Part shown: piece after piece, positions 26,537 to 35,015 of the stretch
Layout: every line of letters starts with the position of its first letter
How positions within the stretch are numbered: position 1 is the stretch's first letter
NCBI GenBank assembly: GCA_003140095.1
Contig: PLIU01000506.1
Coordinates: forward strand, 1-57,672
Source: Verrucomicrobiales bacterium
GTDB taxonomy: Bacteria > Verrucomicrobiota > Verrucomicrobiia > Limisphaerales > Palsa-1400
Direction: 5' to 3'
DNA length: 57,672 bases
Program-made: the position numbers and the translations under genes
Notes under the pieces: generated by a model
Told to the model about the DNA's origin: nothing
The model's database searches: none
What the model saw: the letters and a program-made list of their open reading frames with translations, nothing else

Positions 26537-27863
26537 ATCGCCCGGCATGAAAAAATGGCTCACCCGATGCGCAATTGCGGCGATCTTGATTCTTATCGTG
26601 CTGCTGGTGTTCGAGCATCAACTCCATGCTCCAGGTTTTTCGGTCGGCAGACCGTTGCCGCCGGGCAAAGTGCGACCGCAATTGGTCACCGACTGGGAGA
26701 CGGCTGTCCTTCTGGCCCCCGACGGATCACTCTGGGCTTGGGGCGGGACAGAATTTCACCTTACGAACGTATTCCCGCATCCCGTCACCTCGCAGGTTCC
26801 ACTTCGCATCGGCTCGGACTCGGATTGGTCGCAAGTAGCTGGTGGCACGATGAATACATTGGCATTAAAGGATGATGGCAGCCTGTGGGCCTGGGGTAGG
26901 GAGGGCCTGGGACGATCTGGCCCGGCAAACCTCACCCATCACGACGGCACTCCAACCCGCATCGGCACGGAAACGAACTGGGCTCTAATCTGCTCCGGAT
27001 TTGCTCACTATCTGGCGTTAAAAAATGACGGCTCGCTCTGGGCTTGTGGGGACAATGGCCAAGGCCAACTAGGCGACGGCTCGACCAGAATTATGTCGGT
27101 TCTGACAATGATCGGCACAGCCCGGGATTGGCGGGCGATCGCAGCGGGCAGCTTCGACAGCTTCGCGCTAAAAAGCAACGGCACTCTCTGGGGCTGGGGG
27201 AAAGGCCACATCAGCAATGATTTAACCCCCAGGCAGATTGACTCCGGCACGAATTGGCTGTCCATTTCGGCATGCCTTAACACGCTCATGGCGCGCAAAA
27301 CCGATGGAACTCTTTGGCTAAAAAGCCCAAACGCGATGGTTATTGCTTCGGCTTTCGTTCACGGTCCCACTGAAGACTTGACACAGATTGGAAAGGATAG
27401 AGATTGGACTCAAGTCTATGCCGGGTTTAATTCGTTCTTCGCCCGCAAGAAAGACGGCAGTTGGTGGGTCTGCGGCTTGAATTACGAGGGACAGATTGGT
27501 CTCGGCCCAAATATCACCGCAGTGCCATCACCGCAACGCTTCCCCTTCGACTTCGATCCTTGGGCCTTCGCACCCGGCGGTCAAACCACCATTTTGCTGG
27601 GCATAGATGGCAAGTTGTGGACTTGGGGCAAGCGCTTGGGGGCGGGCCAACCGAGCGCGGCGCGGCTGAAAATCCAGGCCTTCCTGGCCGCGATGGTGAA
27701 ACGCTTCCCGTCCCTTGGCTTCCTGATCAAATCGGACATCGACCAAACACCGCATCTCCTATGGGAGCTTCCCCCGGAAGTGCGCCGCGCGCTTGGAACC
27801 GGGCCAAAAAGCGCTACAAATAATTCGACTTTAGGGCAACCAACCGATGCCTCGCATGAATAA
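26529..27863 (+). CDS. Membrane-anchored RCC1-type propeller protein, copy 5
   Basis: 444 residues from ATG 26529 (MNKSPGMKKWLTRC), which overlaps the copy 4 stop. The anchor AILILIVLLVFEHQLHAPG is nearly identical to copy 4, marking these two as the most recent duplication. Seven blades: PDGSLWAWGG, DDGSLWAWGR, NDGSLWACGDNGQGQLG, SNGTLWGWGK, TDGTLWLKSP, KDGSWWVCGLNYEGQIG and IDGKLWTWGK. C-terminal block: KIQAFLAAMVKRFPSLGFLIKSDID. Blade five lacks the WG pair in all copies, so that blade may be structurally different or form the partner-binding face. Confidence 0.88.
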   Translation: MNKSPGMKKWLTRCAIAAILILIVLLVFEHQLHAPGFSVGRPLPPGKVRPQLVTDWETAVLLAPDGSLWAWGGTEFHLTNVFPHPVTSQVPLRIGSDSDWSQVAGGTMNTLALKDDGSLWAWGREGLGRSGPANLTHHDGTPTRIGTETNWALICSGFAHYLALKNDGSLWACGDNGQGQLGDGSTRIMSVLTMIGTARDWRAIAAGSFDSFALKSNGTLWGWGKGHISNDLTPRQIDSGTNWLSISACLNTLMARKTDGTLWLKSPNAMVIASAFVHGPTEDLTQIGKDRDWTQVYAGFNSFFARKKDGSWWVCGLNYEGQIGLGPNITAVPSPQRFPFDFDPWAFAPGGQTTILLGIDGKLWTWGKRLGAGQPSAARLKIQAFLAAMVKRFPSLGFLIKSDIDQTPHLLWELPPEVRRALGTGPKSATNNSTLGQPTDASHE

Positions 27864-29163
27864 ATCGCCCGGCATGAAAGAATGGCTCACACGATGCGCG
27901 GCGGCGGCAGCCTTGATCGGTATCGTGCTGCTGGCGGCGACGCATCCACGCCATCCGCCGGGGATTTGGATGGGCCAACCGTTGCCTTCGGGCAAAGTGA
28001 AGCCGCAACTCGTCAGCGCCTGGTTGTATGAGACGCTCCTGGCTCCCGACGGGTCGCTTTGGGCTTGGGGCGGGTCGGAGCAATCCCCCTTACCCTCAAA
28101 CTGGTTCCCGCAAGATGCGATGTTGCAGATTCCACACCGCATCGGGTCGGATTCGAATTGGACGCAGGTGGCGTGTTGCCAGGATTACCAAGTCGCTTTG
28201 AAAAACGACGGCAGTCTGTGGACTTGGGTTTTTAACCAATCTGGACCCACTCCAACCCGGATCGGTACAGATGCCAATTGGAGCCAAATCTGCGCCGGCG
28301 GTGGGCACAATCTAACGTTGAAAAACGACGGTTCATTGTGGACCTGGGACTCGAACGAGCGCGTCACACTAAACGACGGGACGACCACCAACAGGCCCGT
28401 TCCAACCATGGTCGGCACAGACCGGGATTGGCGGTCGATCGCCGCAGGTCTTCGGAACAGCTTCGCGCTCAAAAACAACGGCACCCTTTGGGAATGGGGA
28501 ACACAAGGCGCCGCCAGCAACGATTTGACGCCAAGGCAAATCTCACCTGATACGAATTGGCAGGCCATTTCGGCCGACCGTTTTTGCCTATTGGCGCTTA
28601 AAACCGATGGAACACTTTGGGCAACGAATAGCAGCGTGACTCGTATTGCTAAGGCCTTCGTTCCCAATCTCACTGGAAACTTCACCCAGATCGGACCGGA
28701 CACGGATTGGACCGAAGTCTATGCCGGAATGAATTCGTTTTATGCCCGCAAGAAAGACGGCGCTTGGTGGGTCTGCGGGGTGAACCATTTCGGACAACTT
28801 GGCCTGGGCACAAATATTTTCGCAGTGCCCTCGCCGCAACGACTGCCTTTCGACTTCGATCCTTGGGCCTTCGCGCCGGCAGAAGGTACCGCCCTTATGT
28901 TGGGCAAAGATGGCAAGTTGTGGACTTGGGGTTTGCGCCAGGGCGGCCAACCGAGCGCGGCGCGGCAGAAATTCGAGGCGTTCTTGGCCCCGGCGGTCAA
29001 GCGGTTCCCCGCACTTCGCTTCCTGATCAAATCGGACATCGACCAAACACCGCACTTCCTGTGGGAGCTTCCAGCGGAAGTTCGCCGTTCGCTCGGAACC
29101 GGGCCAAATGGCGCCACGAATAATTTGACCGCGGGCCATTCTGCCAATACTCTTCATCCATAG
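27856..29163 (+). CDS. Membrane-anchored RCC1-type propeller protein, copy 6
   Basis: 435 residues from ATG 27856 (MNKSPGMKEWLTRC); an in-frame ATG at 27847 would add three residues. The start overlaps the copy 5 stop. Anchor: AAAAALIGIVLLAATH. Seven blades: PDGSLWAWGG, NDGSLWTWVF, NDGSLWTWDS, NNGTLWEWGT, TDGTLWATNS, KDGAWWVCGVNHFGQLG and KDGKLWTWGL. The C-terminal block is PHFLWELPAEVRRSLG. Past the normal end the stop is TAG rather than the ATGAATAA motif, so the chain ends here. The REC-HDOD gene begins 64 bp later on the same strand. Confidence 0.88.
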   Translation: MNKSPGMKEWLTRCAAAAALIGIVLLAATHPRHPPGIWMGQPLPSGKVKPQLVSAWLYETLLAPDGSLWAWGGSEQSPLPSNWFPQDAMLQIPHRIGSDSNWTQVACCQDYQVALKNDGSLWTWVFNQSGPTPTRIGTDANWSQICAGGGHNLTLKNDGSLWTWDSNERVTLNDGTTTNRPVPTMVGTDRDWRSIAAGLRNSFALKNNGTLWEWGTQGAASNDLTPRQISPDTNWQAISADRFCLLALKTDGTLWATNSSVTRIAKAFVPNLTGNFTQIGPDTDWTEVYAGMNSFYARKKDGAWWVCGVNHFGQLGLGTNIFAVPSPQRLPFDFDPWAFAPAEGTALMLGKDGKLWTWGLRQGGQPSAARQKFEAFLAPAVKRFPALRFLIKSDIDQTPHFLWELPAEVRRSLGTGPNGATNNLTAGHSANTLHP

Positions 29164-29227
29164 ATTTATGCATGTGTTCCGGCGCGGCGGACCCGGGAGC
29201 CGGCCATTCCATCTCTGCGCGATCTGC

Positions 29228-30433
29228 ATGAAAAAACGCATCTTGTTTGTCGGCGAGGACCAGGCTCTTTGCCAGGAATTCCAGGCGCACTGCCCTGGGC
29301 CGGAGAGCGTTTGGACCGTCCAACACGTCCAAACCGAAGAAGAAGCGCTGGCCTTGTGCCAGCAGCAGACCATCGCCGTCGTCGTGGCCGACGTCAATCT
29401 CAATGGCAAAAGCGGCACCGATTTGCTCGACGCTTTCATGCGCCGCCAGCCCAAGGCCTTGCGCATCATCATTTCAGACCTGGCCGACGTGGCCAGCACA
29501 ATGAAGTGCATCGGCCACGCCCATCACCACGTCTTGAAGCCGTGCAGCGCGCAGACTCTTCTCCAGGCCCTCGACCAGGCCTTCGCTCAGGAAGCCTGGC
29601 TGCCCAGCGAACCGGTGCAAGGCTTCATCGCCCAGATGCGCCAGGTCCCCAGCCCGATCAAGGCCTACCAGCAGATTGTCCAGGAAATGAAGTCGCCGAC
29701 CTGCTCCCTGGAGAAAATCGGCAACCTGGTCGCGAAAGACCCGGCTGTCGCGGCCAAGGTCCTGCAACTGGCCAACTCGACCGTATTCGGACGGGAATTG
29801 AAAGTAGTCAACCCGGCCGAAGCCATCGGCTACATCGGCCTGGAAACCACCAAGGCGGTCGTCCTGCTGGCCCACACCTTCTCCTCGTTCGACAACCTCA
29901 AGCTGGCCCGTTTCTCCATCGAAGACCTTTGGCGGCACTCGGTGGCCGTCGGCCGCATGGCGCAGCGCGTGGTGGTGTTGGAAAAGGCCGGGGAGGACCT
30001 CGCCGAACAGGCCTTTGCCGCCGGGTTGCTGCACGACATTGGGAAGCTGCTCTTTGCGGCCAACCACTCGGGCCTTTTCGGCAAGGTCCTGCGGCTGGCG
30101 CGCGAACAACAGTGCAACTTGTGGGAAGCCGAGTCGCAAATTTTGCCCGGCGTCGGCCATGCCGAATTAGGCGCGACGGTTTTAGGGATTTGGGGATTGC
30201 CCAAGTCGATTACCGAGGCCGTGGCGTTGCATCATTGCCCGTGGCGGCAGCGCCACCACACTTTCAGCCCGGTCACGGCGGTCCATGTGGCCAACATTTT
30301 GGACCATGAAAACCATCTCGACCCCGCCATCATCATGCCCTCGCAGATCAATACTTCCTATCTCAAGGACATGGGTTTGGCCGGGCGCGAGGAGGACTGG
30401 CGTCAAGGCTGCGTGGGGATGGATCGGCAGTGA
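29228..30433 (+). CDS. Response regulator with REC and HDOD domains
   Basis: 401 residues. REC domain about 1-120: RILFVGEDQAL (acidic pocket), VVVADVNLNG with phospho-acceptor D55, and HHVLKPCSA (conserved Lys). HDOD domain about 140-345: VPSPIKAYQQIVQEM, IGNLVAKDPAVAAKVLQLANS, FAAGLLHDIGKLLFA and ALHHCPWRQ. HDOD proteins act as signalling outputs without proven catalytic activity. The first M at 29228 (MKKRILF) fits the REC start. The gene ends in GTGATG, overlapping the GT61 gene, so it may be co-transcribed with the polysaccharide locus and regulate it. No histidine kinase is nearby. Confidence 0.9.
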   Translation: MKKRILFVGEDQALCQEFQAHCPGPESVWTVQHVQTEEEALALCQQQTIAVVVADVNLNGKSGTDLLDAFMRRQPKALRIIISDLADVASTMKCIGHAHHHVLKPCSAQTLLQALDQAFAQEAWLPSEPVQGFIAQMRQVPSPIKAYQQIVQEMKSPTCSLEKIGNLVAKDPAVAAKVLQLANSTVFGRELKVVNPAEAIGYIGLETTKAVVLLAHTFSSFDNLKLARFSIEDLWRHSVAVGRMAQRVVVLEKAGEDLAEQAFAAGLLHDIGKLLFAANHSGLFGKVLRLAREQQCNLWEAESQILPGVGHAELGATVLGIWGLPKSITEAVALHHCPWRQRHHTFSPVTAVHVANILDHENHLDPAIIMPSQINTSYLKDMGLAGREEDWRQGCVGMDRQ

Positions 30434-31587
30434 TGAGGATGCACGCCCTCCGGCTCTCCTTGATCTTCTGGCTGCGACGATTCCCGAGGCTGCATCGCGT
30501 TACACGTCGCATCTCCCAGCGCATCCGCGACCTCGTCCTTGGCCTGCTGCGCCAAATGATCCCGGCCACCGTCCCTTGGGGACCGCCCAAAGGATTCTTT
30601 TCCGACTACGAGCTGCTCCGAAACGCAAAAGTGGATGGCAAAGTGTTGTTGGAATCGCAAGATGTTCCAACTGCCGCGGCGGACAGCCTCCGCGAAAAAT
30701 CCGGCCTTAAACAAACTCATAATCAACCTTGGCCGATCTTCTGGACCCTCCATCCCCAAGGCCGCCTCATCGCCAAGTCGCTTGTTTTGCTTGACAAGCA
30801 AAAACGCCTATCGCGGGAAGGAGCGTTCGGCCCGGCTGCCAAAACGGATCCCGCCTATGGCAACATCTTCCTTCCGCCTCCCACTCGACTCCATGGCAAT
30901 TGGACCAGTATCAAAAGCCAATGGGAGGAGGGGTTTTGCCACTGGTTTCTGGACGGATTGCCCCGTCTGGCCATATTACCCGAACTGCCGCTCAACACGC
31001 GCATCATCGTTCCGTCCCGGTTGGCGCCCTATCAACAACAAACTTTGCAGTGGCTCGGTCTGGCGGATCGCATCAGGCCGACCGAGGAAAAACATCTTCT
31101 CATCGAGCACTATTACTTTTGCTCGCTGACCTCGATGACAGGATGTTACAATCCCTTCGCCGTGCAATTCCTGCGGCGATCATTCCTGCCTCACGCTAAG
31201 CTGGAGTATGAACCGCCACCCCGATTTTATGTGCGGCGCGTTGGCAAATCCCGGCCTATAGACAACGAGCATGAGGTTCTTGATTTCTTTCGGAAAAGAG
31301 GCTGGGCGATCATCGACACCGAACAACTCCCACTGGGCATACAAATCCGCCTTTTTTCCCAGGCCGAAATGATCTGCGCCCCGCACGGCGCCGGGCTGAC
31401 CAATCTTCTCTGGTCCCCGCCCGGCTGCAAGGTGCTCGAATTGTGCGCCAGCACTTACCTCAATGGAATATATGAAGGCCTCGCCGAATGCCTGGCCTTG
31501 CAGTATCGCTACTTGATTTTCGAAGGCGACAACACCTTTCGATCTCGCATCAATCTGGAAGAGTTGGAACGCGCCCTGGAATTCTAG
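30433..31587 (+). CDS. Glycosyltransferase family 61-like protein
   Basis: 384 residues. The core GT61 signatures are present: WEEGFCHWFLDGLPRL near residue 165 (HWF.D motif), IVPSRLAPYQQQTLQWLG, YVRRVGKSRPI.NEHEV, and ICAPHGAGLTNLLW near residue 315, which forms the nucleotide-sugar end of the site. The N-terminus is basic with an amphipathic stretch, fitting peripheral membrane attachment. The ATG at 30433 shares a base with the previous stop (TGATG); GTG at 30430 is an alternative. It is the first biosynthetic gene of the glycan locus. Donor and acceptor are unknown. Confidence 0.85.
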   Translation: MRMHALRLSLIFWLRRFPRLHRVTRRISQRIRDLVLGLLRQMIPATVPWGPPKGFFSDYELLRNAKVDGKVLLESQDVPTAAADSLREKSGLKQTHNQPWPIFWTLHPQGRLIAKSLVLLDKQKRLSREGAFGPAAKTDPAYGNIFLPPPTRLHGNWTSIKSQWEEGFCHWFLDGLPRLAILPELPLNTRIIVPSRLAPYQQQTLQWLGLADRIRPTEEKHLLIEHYYFCSLTSMTGCYNPFAVQFLRRSFLPHAKLEYEPPPRFYVRRVGKSRPIDNEHEVLDFFRKRGWAIIDTEQLPLGIQIRLFSQAEMICAPHGAGLTNLLWSPPGCKVLELCASTYLNGIYEGLAECLALQYRYLIFEGDNTFRSRINLEELERALEF

Positions 31588-31659
31588 TTATCGAAACGGT
31601 GTTCCTCCCTTGAAAAACCGCTTGCCCTTAATTCGGCTATTGGAGAACATCCGTTGGTT

Positions 31660-32562
31660 ATGGTTTCTGGCTTGCTCGTCGGCTTTTATCGCGTGGTTCA
31701 TGGCCGTTTGCATCTGCCGGGCGCCGGGTGGTTGCTCCGAAGGCTTGCCCCGATCGTCCCGCGTCTGCAAGCGTATCCGTTCCTCGTGCCGGAGGTGGGA
31801 GTAGCCTTGCTCGATTTTCGCGAAATCGAAGCCTTTGGCTTGGTCAATCTCGTGCTTGGCGATCTGCGGAACGATGCGAACTTGCATCGATGCCTGGAAA
31901 TGGCGCTCCAACCAGGAGACGTGTTTTGGGACGTGGGAGCCAACGTCGGCGTGGTCTCGGGACACTTCGCTCATCCGCGCTTCCAACTTTCCAGCCTGCA
32001 CGCCTTTGAACCCAACCCCATTCCATTGAAAACCCTCCAATCTTTGTTCTCGGCCAATGCGCGCTGCATCGTGCATCCGTTTGGTCTGGGGGACAAAGAC
32101 CAGATGATCAACATGAACCTTTCCTCCGCTGGCAGCAGCTTGGGATCCATGTCGCGCGATTTCCAGGAGGGCAAACAAATTCGGGTCCAGGTTCGCCGCG
32201 GCGATGCCGTACGCCGCGAATTGGGTTTGCCGGCTCCCCACGTCATGAAAATTGACGTCGAGGGATTTGAACCCAGCGTGTTTGCCGGCTTGACGGAAAC
32301 CATCGCCGAGCACCGTCCCATCCTTTTCTTCGAGCATCTCTTCTTGTCCGATCAGCAGATCAGGGAACTGATGCCGAAGGACTACGTCCTCTTTTTTATC
32401 CAGGACGACGGCTCGACCACAACCGATTTTTCCGAGCGGCGCAAAGGGCATGATGTCATTGTTATCCCGGCAGAGAAAGCGGCACGACTCAACTTGGCGC
32501 CAACCGTGCCAGCCCGGAACCGCGCCGCCGATGGAGCAGGGCGGCGGGTTCAGAAAACTTAA
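31660..32562 (+). CDS. FkbM family methyltransferase
   Basis: 300 residues from ATG 31660; TTG at 31654 is an alternative. The SAM-binding motif I is DVFWDVGANVGVVSG (about 87-101). HAFEPNP is motif II, and MKIDVEGFEPSVF near 196 is the FkbM signature. FEHLF follows. FkbM enzymes O-methylate sugar hydroxyls in polysaccharides and other natural products. It follows the GT61 gene after 72 bp, in the same direction. The C-terminal 30 residues are Ala/Arg-rich and not family-typical. Confidence 0.88.
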   Translation: MVSGLLVGFYRVVHGRLHLPGAGWLLRRLAPIVPRLQAYPFLVPEVGVALLDFREIEAFGLVNLVLGDLRNDANLHRCLEMALQPGDVFWDVGANVGVVSGHFAHPRFQLSSLHAFEPNPIPLKTLQSLFSANARCIVHPFGLGDKDQMINMNLSSAGSSLGSMSRDFQEGKQIRVQVRRGDAVRRELGLPAPHVMKIDVEGFEPSVFAGLTETIAEHRPILFFEHLFLSDQQIRELMPKDYVLFFIQDDGSTTTDFSERRKGHDVIVIPAEKAARLNLAPTVPARNRAADGAGRRVQKT

Positions 32563-32835
32563 TCCGAGGCGCATGCCAAAGGCGCGGCCTGCAAGACGGG
32601 TAGCCAGCAGGACGGTCGGAGCGCAGAAAGATGCAGAATACACTTGCGCTTCCACTTCCCATCCCCTAAGAAGTCGCTCGAAGTGCGGCGGTTAGCACGG
32701 ATCGGCGACAGGCGCGCCAAGTTACCGCCATTGGGACAGCGGAAGGCGTGCCTTCCTCCGCAAAAGCCAATGGCGGCAGCTTCGTGAGGTCTGCTGTGCC
32801 TTCCTGCGCCACGCGCCGCCCTTCTTAATGTATTC
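32563..32835. repeat. Non-coding spacer with a nested long hairpin
   Basis: CCGCCATTGG (32725-32734) pairs with CCAATGGCGG (32767-32776). Inside the loop GCGGAAGGC (32739-32747) pairs imperfectly with GCCTTCCTCCGC (32750-32761). The whole 52-nt element is a strong stem between the FkbM gene and wzm and could act as a terminator or cruciform. The rest of the spacer is unremarkable. Confidence 0.6.
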
Positions 32836-33657
32836 ATGCAGGAATTAGTCATCGAAGCAGGACGAACCGAACGTCACTATTGGCGCGATCTGTGGCGTTA
32901 CCGGGAACTCTTTTACTTCCTCGCCTGGCGCGACATCCTGGTGCGCTACAAGCAGACCGTCCTTGGCATCGCATGGGCCGTCATTCGTCCCTTCCTGACC
33001 ACGGTGGCCTTTACGGCGGTTTTCAAAGGTATCGCCAAACTTTCCGCGCCTGGCGGTCTGCCTTACCCGCTGTTCGTCATGGCGGCCGTGCTTCCCTGGC
33101 AATTCTTTTCCTCCAGTCTGAGCGAATCCAGCAATAGCCTCGTCACCAACGCTAACCTCATCTCCAAAATTTACTTTCCGCGCCTCATCGTTCCCGCCGG
33201 CGCCGTCATCACCAGCTTTGTGGATTTCCTCATCACCTTGGGACTGCTGGCCCTGTTCATGATCTGGTACAGATTTGTCCCGGACTGGCGCATTTTAACA
33301 TTTCCGCTCTTCATCCTTTTGGCGTTTGGCGCTGCCTTTGGCGCCGGCCTTTGGCTCTGCGCTTTGAATGTGGAATATCGCGATTTTCGTTACATCATTC
33401 CATTTATCGTGCAGTTCGGCCTCTACTTCTCACCCGTCGGTTTTGCCAGCGCCGACGTTTCCGCCAAATGGCGCTTGCTCTACTCCCTGAACCCGATGGT
33501 CGGCGTCATCGACGGCTTCCGCTGGTCTCTGCTCCGCGGGAAATCATCCCTCGACTGGTCCACGACACTGCTGTCCATGACGGTGGTGATCCTTCTCATG
33601 GCCAGCGGCATCTGGTATTTTCGCAAGATGGAACGCACCTTTGCCGATGTCATATAA
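32836..33657 (+). CDS. wzm: ABC-2 type polysaccharide export permease
   Basis: 273 residues. It starts with the classic cytoplasmic interface YRELFYFLAWRDILVRYKQTVLGIAWAVIRP of the Wzm/KpsM/TagG group. About six membrane spans follow (FLTTVAFTAVF, LFVMAAVLPWQFFSSSL, AVITSFVDFLITLGLLALFM, FPLFILLAFGAAFGAGLWL, IIPFIVQFGLYFSPVGFA, LLSMTVVILLMASGIWYF). PHE-like LNVEYRDFRYI is present before span five. With the ATPase 27 bp downstream it should export a lipid-linked glycan across the inner membrane. Confidence 0.93.
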   Translation: MQELVIEAGRTERHYWRDLWRYRELFYFLAWRDILVRYKQTVLGIAWAVIRPFLTTVAFTAVFKGIAKLSAPGGLPYPLFVMAAVLPWQFFSSSLSESSNSLVTNANLISKIYFPRLIVPAGAVITSFVDFLITLGLLALFMIWYRFVPDWRILTFPLFILLAFGAAFGAGLWLCALNVEYRDFRYIIPFIVQFGLYFSPVGFASADVSAKWRLLYSLNPMVGVIDGFRWSLLRGKSSLDWSTTLLSMTVVILLMASGIWYFRKMERTFADVI

Positions 33658-33684
33658 TCGCAGAGGCCAGCCAGCAAGCGCCCC

Positions 33685-34983
33685 ATGTCTGACGCCATCA
33701 TCCAAGTCGAGAACCTCGGCAAACGCTACCGTATTGCCCATCAACAGCAGCAGCGGAGTTATATGGCCTTGCGCGACGTCATCGCCCACAAGCTGGCCGC
33801 GCCCTTTCGAGTGCTGAAAGGAAGAACTCCGCGTTCCGAGATAGCAGCTCCGAGTTCCGACCTCCGGCCTCCAAGCTCTCGCATGGAAGATTTTTGGGCG
33901 CTCAGAAATGTTTCCTTCGAAGTCAAGCAGGGCGAAGTGGTGGGGATTATCGGGCGCAACGGCGCGGGCAAGAGCACCCTGCTGAAAATCCTGAGCCGCA
34001 TCACCGAACCGAGCGAGGGCCGGGTGCGTTTGCGAGCTCGCGTGGCCAGCCTGTTGGAAGTCGGGACTGGATTTCACCCCGAGTTGACCGCGCGCGAGAA
34101 TATCTTCCTCAACGGCGCGATTCTTGGCATGCACCGGGCGGAGATTAGGAGGAAGTTCGATGAGATCGTGGCCTTTGCCGAGGTGGAAAAGTTTCTCGAT
34201 ACGCCCGTCAAACACTACAGCAGCGGCATGTATGTGCGGCTGGCCTTCGCCGTCGCCGCGCACCTGGAACCGGAGATCTTAATTGTGGACGAAGTATTGG
34301 CGGTGGGCGATGCCGCATTCCAAAAGAAAAGCCTTGGCAAAATGGGTCACGTGGCGCGAACCGAAGCGCGCACGGTGTTATTTGTCAGTCACAACATGAC
34401 GGCTGTTCAGACTCTCTGTCACCGGGCCTTGATGCTGGCTGGAGGCGAATTGATTGCCGCTGGTCCGGTGGCTACTGTAGTGTCGCGCTATCTCCGGGAG
34501 GCTCAAGGTTCCAACGAAGAGAAGCATTGGACCGATCCCCAAACTGCCCCGGGAAATGAACTCATCCGGATTAAACGAGTTCGCATTTTGCCGGAGGGCG
34601 ATTCCGAACTGCTGACCATGCACTCTCCTTTGCGCCTCGAAACCGAATACTGGGTGGTTAAAGACGGCGCGGCTACGCACCTTACTTATCATCTCATCAA
34701 CGATCAGGGCATCATCGTCCTGACCACAGGTTGTCCGTCCGAAACGCGCACGCCTGGATGTTACAGAGCCATTTTTCAGATTCCCGGCAACCTGCTCAAC
34801 AGCGGCGGGTATTTCCTTAAACTCTTGATTGTGCTAAATGAAAATCAGGTTGCCTACGAGAATGACGGCATCGCTTCCTTCACCGTCGTGGACGCGGCCG
34901 CGCGAAATCATGCCTGTTTGGGCCGGGAACCGGGCGTGGTTCAACCAGTGTTAACTTGGAAAACAATTAACATTCAGGCTTGA
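33685..34983 (+). CDS. wzt: Polysaccharide export ABC ATPase with C-terminal glycan-recognition domain
   Basis: 432 residues. ABC domain: Walker A GIIGRNGAGKSTLLK (about 87-101), signature HYSSGMYVRLAFA, Walker B ILIVDEVLAVGDAAF, H-loop LFVSHNM. A C-terminal beta-rich domain (about 290-425, including LETEYWVVKDG, YHLINDQGIIVL, IPGNLLNSGGYFLKLLI) matches the Wzt C-terminal domain that recognises the capped end of the glycan before export. Oddity: residues about 47-66 are encoded by a CTCCGAGTTCCGA-type low-complexity stretch (33827-33881), which looks like a repeat inserted between the N-terminal strand and Walker A. Confidence 0.92.
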   Translation: MSDAIIQVENLGKRYRIAHQQQQRSYMALRDVIAHKLAAPFRVLKGRTPRSEIAAPSSDLRPPSSRMEDFWALRNVSFEVKQGEVVGIIGRNGAGKSTLLKILSRITEPSEGRVRLRARVASLLEVGTGFHPELTARENIFLNGAILGMHRAEIRRKFDEIVAFAEVEKFLDTPVKHYSSGMYVRLAFAVAAHLEPEILIVDEVLAVGDAAFQKKSLGKMGHVARTEARTVLFVSHNMTAVQTLCHRALMLAGGELIAAGPVATVVSRYLREAQGSNEEKHWTDPQTAPGNELIRIKRVRILPEGDSELLTMHSPLRLETEYWVVKDGAATHLTYHLINDQGIIVLTTGCPSETRTPGCYRAIFQIPGNLLNSGGYFLKLLIVLNENQVAYENDGIASFTVVDAAARNHACLGREPGVVQPVLTWKTINIQA

Positions 34984-35015
34984 ACTTTTGCCCCGATTTC
35001 TCTTTTAAAGACACA

